Below, piece by piece: positions 1 to 5,729 of a DNA stretch of 7,619 nucleotides. The translations under genes were made by a program, and so were the position numbers. A model generated the notes under the pieces. It had not been told where the DNA came from. It did not search any database and saw nothing but the letters and a program-made list of their open reading frames with translations. Source of the DNA: Oscillospiraceae bacterium (GTDB lineage: Bacteria > Bacillota > Clostridia > Oscillospirales > Oscillospiraceae); the NCBI GenBank assembly GCA_021199595.1, contig JAJQHT010000199.1:1-7619 (forward strand). The letters run 5' to 3'. The stretch's first letter is position 1, and each line of letters opens with the position of its first letter.

Positions 1-186
1 AGCGAGGCTGGATATGGTGTCCGTCACCGTTCCCGTGGCTCCGTTTACCAGGCTGACCAGGATGACCAGGGCCATCACCCCGATGATAATGCCAAGCATA
101 GTCAGGAACGCCCGGAATTTGTTCCCCGCAATGGACTTGATGGCCATTTTGAAGGACTGGGAGAACATTTTGAAGAAATGTTTCAT
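1..186 (-). CDS. MacB/FtsX-like ABC transporter permease, N-terminal part (cut by left edge)
   Basis: Only the first 62 codons are present; the gene continues beyond base 1. The visible protein starts [20 protein letters not shown], then has GNKFRAFLTMLGIIIGV and a hydrophobic helix at about residues 27-48, followed by the polar start of an extracytoplasmic domain. This layout (amphipathic N-terminus, N-K-x-R-x-x-L-T-x-L-G-I-I-I-G motif, first TM, external domain) is typical of MacB-type permeases of the FtsX superfamily. Such proteins have four TM segments and pair with a separate or fused ATPase and a MacA adaptor. The start codon overlaps the ATPase stop as ATGA (183-186). A strong ribosome site, GGAGGTGA, lies at 198-191. 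The gene is therefore translationally coupled and the third member of the adaptor-ATPase-permease operon. The family call rests on the N-terminus only; the substrate cannot be told. Confidence 0.88.
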   Translation of the reverse strand, partial: MKHFFKMFSQSFKMAIKSIAGNKFRAFLTMLGIIIGVMALVILVSLVNGATGTVTDTISSLA

Positions 187-854
187 ATTTTCACCTCCGA
201 CAGCTTGCCGTCCAAAATATGAACGACACGGGAGGCCTGGCGGGCGATGTCGTCATCATGGGTAATCAGGACGATGGTATTTCCCTGCTGATGCAGTTCA
301 TGGAATATCTTCATGATTTCCCCTGTGGTCTTGGAGTCCAGATTGCCCGTCGGCTCGTCCCCCAGTATCAGGGATGGCCGGGTGGCAATGGCGCGGGCAA
401 TAGCAACGCGCTGCTGCTGGCCGCCTGAAAGCTCATTCGGGAGGTGCTTGGCCCGCTGCGCCAGATCTACCCGTTCCAGGGCCTCCTGCACGCGCTGGCG
501 GCGTTCCGCCTTGCCAACCCCCTGGTAAATCAGCGGCAGCTCCACGTTTTCCTCCGCCGTCAGCTTGTTTATCAGGTTGAAGCTCTGGAAGACGAAGCCT
601 ATCTTCTGGTTGCGTATGGCGGCAAGCTCGTTTTCTGTGTAATCCTCAATAGGCGTGTCATCCAAAAGATAGGTGCCAGAGTCGGCCATGTCCAGGCAGC
701 CGATAATGTTCATCAGTGTGGATTTGCCGCTGCCGGAGGGGCCAATGATGCTCACGAACTCCCCCTGGTCAATGTGAAGGTTTGCCTTGTTCAAGGCATA
801 CACCTTCTCCGCCCCTATCTGGTAGACGCGGGATATGTCAATCAAGTCGATCAT
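183..854 (-). CDS. MacB/LolD-family ABC transporter ATP-binding protein
   Basis: This 223-residue protein is a complete stand-alone nucleotide-binding domain that would power the adjoining permease at the cytoplasmic face of the membrane. Visible motifs are Walker [10 protein letters not shown] (38-46), Q-loop Q90 in FVFQSFNL, signature LSGGQQQR (142-149), Walker [10 protein letters not shown] (162-170), D-loop NLD (171-173) and the switch histidine in THD (H199). All catalytic residues are present, and the length fits LolD/MacB/YknY-type ATPases (about 220-235 residues). The FVFQSFNLI and [15 protein letters not shown] stretches are typical of this subfamily. The start ATG at 854 is preceded by GGAGG (866-862) with a 7-base spacer. 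That ribosome site abuts the adaptor's TAA stop (TAAGGAGG), so translation is probably coupled to the adaptor. The last four bases overlap the permease start. Bacillus subtilis YknY is a plausible functional analogue; the substrate is unknown. Confidence 0.95.
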   Translation of the reverse strand: MIDLIDISRVYQIGAEKVYALNKANLHIDQGEFVSIIGPSGSGKSTLMNIIGCLDMADSGTYLLDDTPIEDYTENELAAIRNQKIGFVFQSFNLINKLTAEENVELPLIYQGVGKAERRQRVQEALERVDLAQRAKHLPNELSGGQQQRVAIARAIATRPSLILGDEPTGNLDSKTTGEIMKIFHELHQQGNTIVLITHDDDIARQASRVVHILDGKLSEVKI

Positions 855-866
855 AGCGCGTCCTCC

Positions 867-2540
867 TTATTCGCCGCCGGGCATGGACATACCACCACCG
901 CCGGAATTTCCGCCGCCCATATCCATGCCGCCGGAATTACTGCCGCCCATGCTGAACCCTGAGGATCCGGAAGAATCGGATCTATCCATGCCGCCGAAGC
1001 TGAAGGAACTGGAATCATCTTCGCTTTCAGCGTAATACACCGTGTCGCCCTCAGAGAGACCGTCGGTTATCTCCACATAGGTGCCGTTAGAAAGGCCGGT
1101 CGTCACCTCCACCATGCCGCTCAGCTCCCCGGTGGTCTCGTCATACTCCGTATAGACGTAGGAGGTGGAGCTGGTGCTTTGCACCGCATCCTCCGGCAGG
1201 AGCAGGGCGTTCTCCACGCCCTCAATGGTGATATACACCGAAGCGCTCATGCCGCTGAGCATCTCATCCGTTTTGTCCACCGTGACCACCACGGAATAGA
1301 CAGACACGCCGCCAGAGCTGGTAGCTGTTGTGTCTACCTCCGTCACAAAGCCGGTAAATTCATCATCCCCAATGGAGCTTACAGTAATAGTTGCTTCCTG
1401 CCCCACTGCAACAGAAAGAATATCTGTCTCGTCCACGCTGATGGTGACGGACATGGACGTATTGGGATTGATGGTCACGACCGTAGTCTCGCTGCTGGAT
1501 GAAGCGCTGGAGCTGTCCCCCGTCATGCTGCTCGTAGAGCTGCTGGATGAGGAGGTGCTGGAAACGCTCTCCACCGTGCCGGAGATGGGGGCCACGATGG
1601 CCCCGTCCTTATAGAGGGTTATCAGGGTCTGGTAAAGCTCCTCCAGCTCCTCCCGTTCGGCCAGAAGCTGGTTGTAGTTGGCGGAATAGGACGTGTTCGA
1701 CAGCGTTAAAAGGGTGGTTCCGCTGCTGACGGACGTGTTTTCCGACACGCTGACAGCGGAAACCGTACCGGCGTAGCCGGTGATCTTCAAAGGCTCATGG
1801 ATGTAAAGGGTGCCGGTGTAGGTCTCATCCACCGTCACCGTGTCCTGATAGGCCGGGCCGTTGTCCGTAAGAAGAATGGTCGTCACACCGGCGGACACCG
1901 CAGAGACCGTGCCCGTATAGGAGTCTCCGTCAGAATCCACCACCGTCACGGAATCACCCACGGCATAGTCTGTGGTCTCAATGTCCACAGCCATATAGCC
2001 ATCCAGGGACAGAATCATCAGCGCCCCGTACTCATACATAACAGAGGACACATCATCATCCACTTCCGCATAAATGACCTTCACCCGGCCAGAAACACTG
2101 GATGTTAAAGTAGAGCTGACCGCGTCCTCACTGGCCTCCTCTAACTCCTCGTCCAGCTCGTCAAGCTGGGTCTGCACGTCGGCCAGGGCCTCCAGGACAG
2201 AATCCGTGTCCACTGTGGCCAGAACGTCCCCTTCCTCTACCGTGTCCTCCTCGGAGACATAGTAGGTGCTGATGGACACGCTGCTGGGGATCGTTACCTC
2301 CTCCACGTCGTCGCTGGTCAGAGTGCCGGAGCCGGAAACCGTGGAGATGATGCTCCCGGTTGTCACCTCAGCGGTCTCTATCTCGCTTTCGCTGGAAGTG
2401 CCGTAGTTCTCCGTGACGTACTGCCGCAAAATCAGCACAGCGGCAACCAGCACCACCGCTACAACAAGCAGAATGATGATGGTTCTTCTGACGCGCTTCT
2501 TTTTTACAGCAGCCTTGCTTTCTCTTGGCGCCATACCCAT
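867..2540 (-). CDS. MacA/HlyD-like membrane-fusion (adaptor) subunit with duplicated lipoyl/hairpin architecture
   Basis: This is the adaptor subunit of the MacAB-like exporter, anchored in the membrane and facing outward. I start it at ATG 2540 (557 residues) because AGGAGG (2555-2550) lies 9 bases upstream; an in-frame GTG at 2621 lacks a good site. Order of parts: basic N-terminus (KKKRVRR), TM helix about 20-38, and a lipoyl half near 80-110. An acidic coiled-coil hairpin follows (about 113-145), then a second lipoyl half with SSVSGRVKVIYAEVDDDV (148-165) and a beta-barrel-like part to about 245. A second lipoyl half (about 252-282), a second hairpin (284-312) and APISGTVESV (317-326) then appear. 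After these come a Ser/Thr run (326-352), another barrel (about 362-440), a membrane-proximal part (to about 505) and a Gly/Ser/Met tail (510-557). Typical MacA adaptors are about 370-400 residues, so this one is long. The protein is very acidic and Ser/Thr-rich. The family call is firm; the module borders are by eye. Confidence 0.9.
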   Translation of the reverse strand: MGMAPRESKAAVKKKRVRRTIIILLVVAVVLVAAVLILRQYVTENYGTSSESEIETAEVTTGSIISTVSGSGTLTSDDVEEVTIPSSVSISTYYVSEEDTVEEGDVLATVDTDSVLEALADVQTQLDELDEELEEASEDAVSSTLTSSVSGRVKVIYAEVDDDVSSVMYEYGALMILSLDGYMAVDIETTDYAVGDSVTVVDSDGDSYTGTVSAVSAGVTTILLTDNGPAYQDTVTVDETYTGTLYIHEPLKITGYAGTVSAVSVSENTSVSSGTTLLTLSNTSYSANYNQLLAEREELEELYQTLITLYKDGAIVAPISGTVESVSSTSSSSSSTSSMTGDSSSASSSSETTVVTINPNTSMSVTISVDETDILSVAVGQEATITVSSIGDDEFTGFVTEVDTTATSSGGVSVYSVVVTVDKTDEMLSGMSASVYITIEGVENALLLPEDAVQSTSSTSYVYTEYDETTGELSGMVEVTTGLSNGTYVEITDGLSEGDTVYYAESEDDSSSFSFGGMDRSDSSGSSGFSMGGSNSGGMDMGGGNSGGGGMSMPGGE

Positions 2541-2545
2541 GTTCT

Positions 2546-2585
2546 GTTTCCTCCTTGAACCTTTCGTTTTTCGTTTTCTCCTTGA
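2546..2585 (-). repeat. Direct repeat with duplicated Shine-Dalgarno-like core in the adaptor leader
   Basis: Two near-identical 13-base copies, TCAAGGAGAAAAC (2585-2573) and TCAAGGAGGAAAC (2558-2546), differ at one base and are spaced 27 bases apart. Both carry an AGGAG-type core, but only the downstream copy has a start codon at a usable distance. The stretch between them is purine-rich (CGAAAAACGAAAGG). It may be a small local duplication or a purine-rich ribosome standby site. Confidence 0.5.
2550..2555 (-). promoter_or_regulatory. Ribosome binding site that fixes the adaptor start
   Basis: AGGAGG on the minus strand lies 9 bases before ATG 2540. It sets the start at MGMAPRESK rather than at the upstream in-frame GTG at 2621. 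A second ATG at 2534 would also be in range (15 bases) but is less well placed. Confidence 0.8.
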
Positions 2586-2593
2586 CAAATTCT

Positions 2594-2610
2594 CCCGGCT
2601 ATGGGCCGGG
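2594..2610 (-). promoter_or_regulatory. GC-rich hairpin in the adaptor mRNA leader
   Basis: Perfect 6-bp arms CCCGGC / GCCGGG enclose the 5-base loop CCATA (minus strand). No T-tract follows, so this is not a terminator. If the promoter lies at 2629-2671, the hairpin sits near the 5' end of the transcript, where it could stabilise the mRNA. Confidence 0.4.
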
Positions 2611-2628
2611 CAAATATGCACATGACAA

Positions 2629-2671
2629 ACTATAAAGGATTGTTTATGTAAATAAAAGGAATCATCGTGAA
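2629..2671 (-). promoter_or_regulatory. Candidate promoter region of the adaptor-ATPase-permease operon
   Basis: Two weak candidates are seen on the minus strand. One is TTCACG (2671-2666), a 17-base spacer and CATAAA (2648-2643), with 4 of 6 matches in each box. The other has a better -10, TATAGT (2634-2629), but no good -35. A promoter is expected here because a terminator lies just upstream at 2754-2711 and the adaptor starts at 2540. The exact boxes are uncertain, and the weakness would fit activation by a regulator. Confidence 0.35.
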
Positions 2672-2677
2672 TATTTC

Positions 2678-2694
2678 ATTAACATTTTGTAAAT
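2678..2694. promoter_or_regulatory. Inverted repeat ATTAACA-N3-TGTAAAT upstream of the adaptor promoter
   Basis: Seven-base arms with one mismatch (ATTAACA and TGTAAAT) flank a TTT spacer. The repeat sits just upstream of the candidate -35 box, where an activator would bind. The core TAACA-N3-TGTAA resembles the TNACA-N4-TGTAA motif found before the BceAB-type operon, but with a spacer one base shorter. It is in AT-rich DNA, so chance is a real alternative. Confidence 0.35.
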
Positions 2695-2710
2695 CATTCA
2701 GAATTATTCT

Positions 2711-2754
2711 TAAACAAAGAGACTACCCGTCTCCCGAAAGAAACAGATAGTCTC
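2711..2754 (-). terminator. Intrinsic terminator of the BceAB-type operon
   Basis: On the minus strand, arms at 2754-2740 and 2733-2719 form a 15-pair stem counting three G-U pairs. The outer seven pairs, GAGACTA/TAGTCTC, are perfect, and the loop is TTTCGG. The U-rich tract TTTGTTTA (2718-2711) follows directly. The stem starts 35 bases after the permease stop. The opposite strand has no T-tract after the stem, so termination is one-way and separates the two transporter operons. Confidence 0.88.
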
Positions 2755-2788
2755 GGCATTTACATGAATATTACAAGGAATTTATGTT

Positions 2789-4783
2789 TTATGCGGTCAA
2801 AACATTCACCGACCCATTGGGACTGACGATGCGGTAATACGTCCGGGCGGTCAGGCCGTACACCATGGCGTATGCGGCGGCGAACAGGGCAAAGCTGACG
2901 GCGGCGGTGATGTAATAAATGCTGTGGCTCGCCAGCATAAGAACGTCCATGAACTGCAATATAATGGACATGGCGAACAGCTCGTGGACACCGGCCATTG
3001 CCAGGGGCAGGAAGAACACCGTAAGCACCTGGGAGCGGATGGCCCGCTTCACCTCCAGGCGGCTCATGCCCACCTGCTGCATAATCTCAAACCGGCGGCG
3101 ATCCTCGTAGCCCTCAGAGATCTGCTTATAGTAAATAACCAGAATGGCGGCAATCATAAATAACACGCTCAAAAATACCCCCAGGAAGAAAAAGCCGTTA
3201 TAAATGTTCACCAGCTCATCCCGCTCCCACGCCTGACATTCCAGGCTGCCAAAATAGCCTTCCTCCTCCGAAGCGGCCTGCCGAAGGGTCTGGTATATCT
3301 GGATTTTTGTCTCATCGTCGGCGTCCAGATTGGCCCCCCAGAACATCGCCAGCTCATATATAGAGTTCTCCTCCAAATAGGAAAGCTGGGCCTCGTCCCT
3401 GACCACGATGCAGTAGCTGGGATAGATATAAGCCATGACATGCCCGTTTCCAAGGAAGCTGCCCACCCTGTCCGCCACGGTATAGGTTCTGTCAAAGATG
3501 GTCAGGGTGTCCTGGTCATAGTCCGCTTTGCTGACATAGAGTAGAATTTCATCCTTGGCCAGGGTTCTGTTCTCCCCGGTGAGCCGGTTATAGTCCTCCA
3601 GGGTGATGAAGTAGGCGATACCCTCTGTATAAGCGACCCCCTCCGGCGAGCCATCCACAGCGCTTGTCACAAGAACGTCCTCCTGCCGCAGCACATACAT
3701 AGCCAGATAGGAATAGCTTACCTCCTCCGTCACAGCGGCGCCCTGGGCTGCCGCTTCCTCCGCTGTCTCCCGGCTGAGCCAGGCGGCGGTGTATTCATCG
3801 GTTCCATCGTTTGCCAGGTCATAGGGATAGCGCAGCCTGACCGCCTGCTCCGCCCCCGCCACCAGGCTGGCCGTGGTGGAAATCATCACCAGCACCATAG
3901 TAGCCAGTATGCAGATGTTGGCAAGGCCCACCGCGTTCCGCTTCATGCGGTACATCATGCCGGACACGGAGACGAAATGACGGGCCTTGTAATAATACCG
4001 CCTGTTTTTTTGCAGCAGCTTTAAAAGGGCAATGCTCCCGGCGGTGAACAGCAGATAGGTACCGATGATAACCAGCACCACCGCCACGAAGAACCAAAAC
4101 ATAGCTCCAATGGGGTCGTCCACCACCTGAGAAATGGCATACCCGGCCCCCAGGCACAGCGCCCCCAGCAGGGCCAGCAGCCACTTGGCCTTCGGTTCCC
4201 GCTCCCCATAGCTTTCCGCCTTCAAAAGCTCGATGGGGGCGGTTTTCCGCACCTGGCGCAGGCTGTTCAGGAGTATCAGGCAAAAGATAACAGCGAACAG
4301 CCCCAGCGTGGAGACAATGGCCTCGCCGGAGAGATGGAACCCCAGCGTCGCCTCCCCACCCAGGGCACGGGTCAGCAGCAGAAACATCAGCTTATCCAGC
4401 GACACCCCGGCCAGCAGGCCCAATCCCAGGCTTATCAGGGCGATATACACGGTTTCCAGGAAAATCACCCGGCACAGGTGCCGCTTTTCCATTCCCAGGA
4501 CGTTATACAGCCCGAACTCCTTTTTCCGCCGCTTCATCAGGAAGCTGTTGGTATAAAACAGGAAAATAACGGCGAAAATCATCACCACCCAGGAGCCAAG
4601 GCCCAGCAGCAAAACCACGCTGTCCCCGCCCCGCATAGCCTGCACCCCGTCGTTCAACGCCAGAGATTTTATCATATAGTACATGGCGATGGTCAGCACA
4701 CAGCTCAGGATATAAGGGAAGTATAGCTTCCAGTTTTTTCCTATGCCGTCCCAGGCCAGCCGGTTATACAGGCGCTTACGCAT
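2789..4783 (-). CDS. BceB-type ABC transporter permease (FtsX-like, 10 TM)
   Basis: This 664-residue membrane protein has the BceB layout. TM segments fall at about 20-40, 56-78, 108-128, 154-174, 201-217, 227-254 and 286-308. A large external domain follows (about 310-525), then TM segments at about 528-552, 586-611 and 618-645. FtsX-type cytoplasmic charged motifs follow TM2 (KRRKKEFGLYNVLGMEKRHL, 84-103) and TM8 (DRRRFEIMQQVGMSRLEV, 561-578). BceB of B. subtilis is about 650 residues with 10 TM and a roughly 200-residue external domain between TM7 and TM8. That domain binds the peptide antibiotic or its lipid-target complex and signals to a BceS-type kinase. Start ATG 4783 has GGGAGGG (4797-4791) 7 bases upstream and overlaps the ATPase stop by 8 bases. 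A terminator follows. Which antibiotic it handles is not visible, since the external domain varies strongly in this family. Confidence 0.93.
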   Translation of the reverse strand: MRKRLYNRLAWDGIGKNWKLYFPYILSCVLTIAMYYMIKSLALNDGVQAMRGGDSVVLLLGLGSWVVMIFAVIFLFYTNSFLMKRRKKEFGLYNVLGMEKRHLCRVIFLETVYIALISLGLGLLAGVSLDKLMFLLLTRALGGEATLGFHLSGEAIVSTLGLFAVIFCLILLNSLRQVRKTAPIELLKAESYGEREPKAKWLLALLGALCLGAGYAISQVVDDPIGAMFWFFVAVVLVIIGTYLLFTAGSIALLKLLQKNRRYYYKARHFVSVSGMMYRMKRNAVGLANICILATMVLVMISTTASLVAGAEQAVRLRYPYDLANDGTDEYTAAWLSRETAEEAAAQGAAVTEEVSYSYLAMYVLRQEDVLVTSAVDGSPEGVAYTEGIAYFITLEDYNRLTGENRTLAKDEILLYVSKADYDQDTLTIFDRTYTVADRVGSFLGNGHVMAYIYPSYCIVVRDEAQLSYLEENSIYELAMFWGANLDADDETKIQIYQTLRQAASEEEGYFGSLECQAWERDELVNIYNGFFFLGVFLSVLFMIAAILVIYYKQISEGYEDRRRFEIMQQVGMSRLEVKRAIRSQVLTVFFLPLAMAGVHELFAMSIILQFMDVLMLASHSIYYITAAVSFALFAAAYAMVYGLTARTYYRIVSPNGSVNVLTA

Positions 4784-5543
4784 CGTCCTGCCCTCCCGCG
4801 GCCAGCAGGGTCAGGGTATCGGAGATCTTCTGATACATCTGCTCGTCCGTACTGCCGCCCCGATAGAGCTGGTGAAAAAGCTCTCCGTCCTTGATGAATA
4901 TGACACGTCCGGCGTGGCTGGCGGCCTTGACGGAATGCGTCACCATTAAAATCGTCTGGCCGGAGGCGTTCAGCTCCTCAAATATCCGCAGCAGGCCCTC
5001 CGTGGCCTTTGAGTCCAGCGCCCCCGTGGGTTCATCCGCCAGGAGCAGCTTTGGCTTTGTGATGATGGCCCGCGCCACCGCCGCCCGCTGCTTCTGGCCC
5101 CCGGAGACCTCATAGGGGTATTTTGTAAGAATATCCGTTATCCCTAGCTTTTGGGCAATGGGAATAAGCCGCATATTCATCTCCACGTACGGCTTTCCCG
5201 CCAGCACCAGGGGCAGATAGATATTGTCCCGGATGCTGAATGTATCCAGGAGGTTAAAGTCCTGGAAAACAAAGCCCAGATTATCCCGCCGGAATGCTGC
5301 CAGCTCATCCTCCTGAATGGCGGTAACGCTGCTGCCCTGGAGCAGCACCTCCCCGCCGGTGGGCCTGTCGAAGGCCGCCAGCATATTCAAAAGCGTAGTT
5401 TTGCCGCTGCCGGACTCTCCCATGATGGCCACATATTCCCCCTGTTCCACGGAAAAGGACACGTTGGACAGGGCCTTGACCTGGCTGCCGCCGAAGCGGG
5501 TCGTATATATCTTTTCCAGGCCCCGAACCTCTAAAATCGTCAT
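4776..5543 (-). CDS. BceA-type ABC transporter ATP-binding protein
   Basis: This is the ATPase partner of the BceB-like permease. I place the start at ATG 5543 (255 residues, MTILEVRGLEKIY) because AGGAGGT (5557-5551) is 7 bases upstream. The ATG at 5549 is too close to that site, and the frame's upstream extension to 5597 has no ribosome site. Motifs are Walker A GESGSGKTT (42-50), Q-loop Q94 in FVFQDFNLLD, signature VSGGQKQR (146-153), Walker B LLLADEPTG (166-174), ALD (175-177) and switch H203 in THS. The FQDFNLLDTF stretch and the C-terminal GELFHQLYRGG...QKISDTL extension (220-244) are features of BceA/SalX-type ATPases (about 250-255 residues). The 8-base overlap with the permease shows a coupled operon. 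The usual role is ATP-driven protection from peptide antibiotics acting on the lipid II cycle, plus flux sensing; here that is inferred from the family. Confidence 0.94.
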   Translation of the reverse strand: MTILEVRGLEKIYTTRFGGSQVKALSNVSFSVEQGEYVAIMGESGSGKTTLLNMLAAFDRPTGGEVLLQGSSVTAIQEDELAAFRRDNLGFVFQDFNLLDTFSIRDNIYLPLVLAGKPYVEMNMRLIPIAQKLGITDILTKYPYEVSGGQKQRAAVARAIITKPKLLLADEPTGALDSKATEGLLRIFEELNASGQTILMVTHSVKAASHAGRVIFIKDGELFHQLYRGGSTDEQMYQKISDTLTLLAAGGQDDA

Positions 5544-5550
5544 TGGCATG

Positions 5551-5557
5551 ACCTCCT
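5551..5557 (-). promoter_or_regulatory. Ribosome binding site that fixes the BceA-type ATPase start
   Basis: AGGAGGT on the minus strand is 7 bases from ATG 5543 but only 1 base from ATG 5549. It therefore selects the MTILEV start over longer forms. Confidence 0.8.
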
Positions 5558-5567
5558 TTGTGCCCTG

Positions 5568-5596
5568 AGTATACAGCGTAACAGCTTCCTCCGCCA
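5568..5596 (-). promoter_or_regulatory. Candidate promoter of the BceAB-type operon
   Basis: TATACT (5573-5568) matches the -10 consensus at 5 of 6 positions. The DNA at the proper distance upstream (5596-5591) does not resemble a -35 box, as expected of a promoter that needs an activator. The resulting leader would be short (about 18 bases before ATG 5543), with the ribosome site close to the mRNA 5' end. The BceR-like motif at 5618-5631 lies about 22 bases upstream of the -35 position. Confidence 0.3.
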
Positions 5597-5617
5597 TCGA
5601 ATCAGGTGACAGGGGTG

Positions 5618-5631
5618 TGACATTTTTGTAA
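5618..5631. promoter_or_regulatory. BceR-like operator motif TGACA-N4-TGTAA
   Basis: TGACATTTTTGTAA (plus strand) fits the TNACA-N4-TGTAA consensus, recalled from published work on BceR-type response regulators, at every fixed position. It lies 75 bases upstream of the BceA-type start and upstream of the candidate -35 position, where such activators bind. Sequence, spacing and neighbouring gene family agree, which makes this more than a chance match. The cognate regulator is not in the window. Confidence 0.55.
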
Positions 5632-5666
5632 GCCCATTCTCTGTGAAAGTCAAGCCCTAAAATCGC

Positions 5667-5698
5667 AAAAAGCCGCCCCCAGCTTAAACCGGGGGCGG
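5667..5698 (-). terminator. Intrinsic terminator of the SnoaL-like gene
   Basis: On the minus strand, an 8-bp perfect GC stem, CCGCCCCC (5698-5691) and GGGGGCGG (5680-5673), encloses a 10-base loop. After one C it is followed by TTTTT (5671-5667). It begins 32 bases after the stop at 5730 and separates this gene from the BceAB-type operon. Confidence 0.9.
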
Positions 5699-5729
5699 TT
5701 GTGTTATGGATAGAAAGCTGGTTTACAGC

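Noticed and set aside
2541..2621. 27-residue N-terminal extension of the adaptor from GTG 2621
   Set aside because: It would run through the leader hairpin and both AGGAG elements. No ribosome site precedes the GTG, and a proper one precedes ATG 2540.
5544..5597. 18-residue N-terminal extension of the BceA-type ATPase
   Set aside because: No ribosome site before 5597; AGGAGGT selects ATG 5543, and BceA-type proteins start close to this point.
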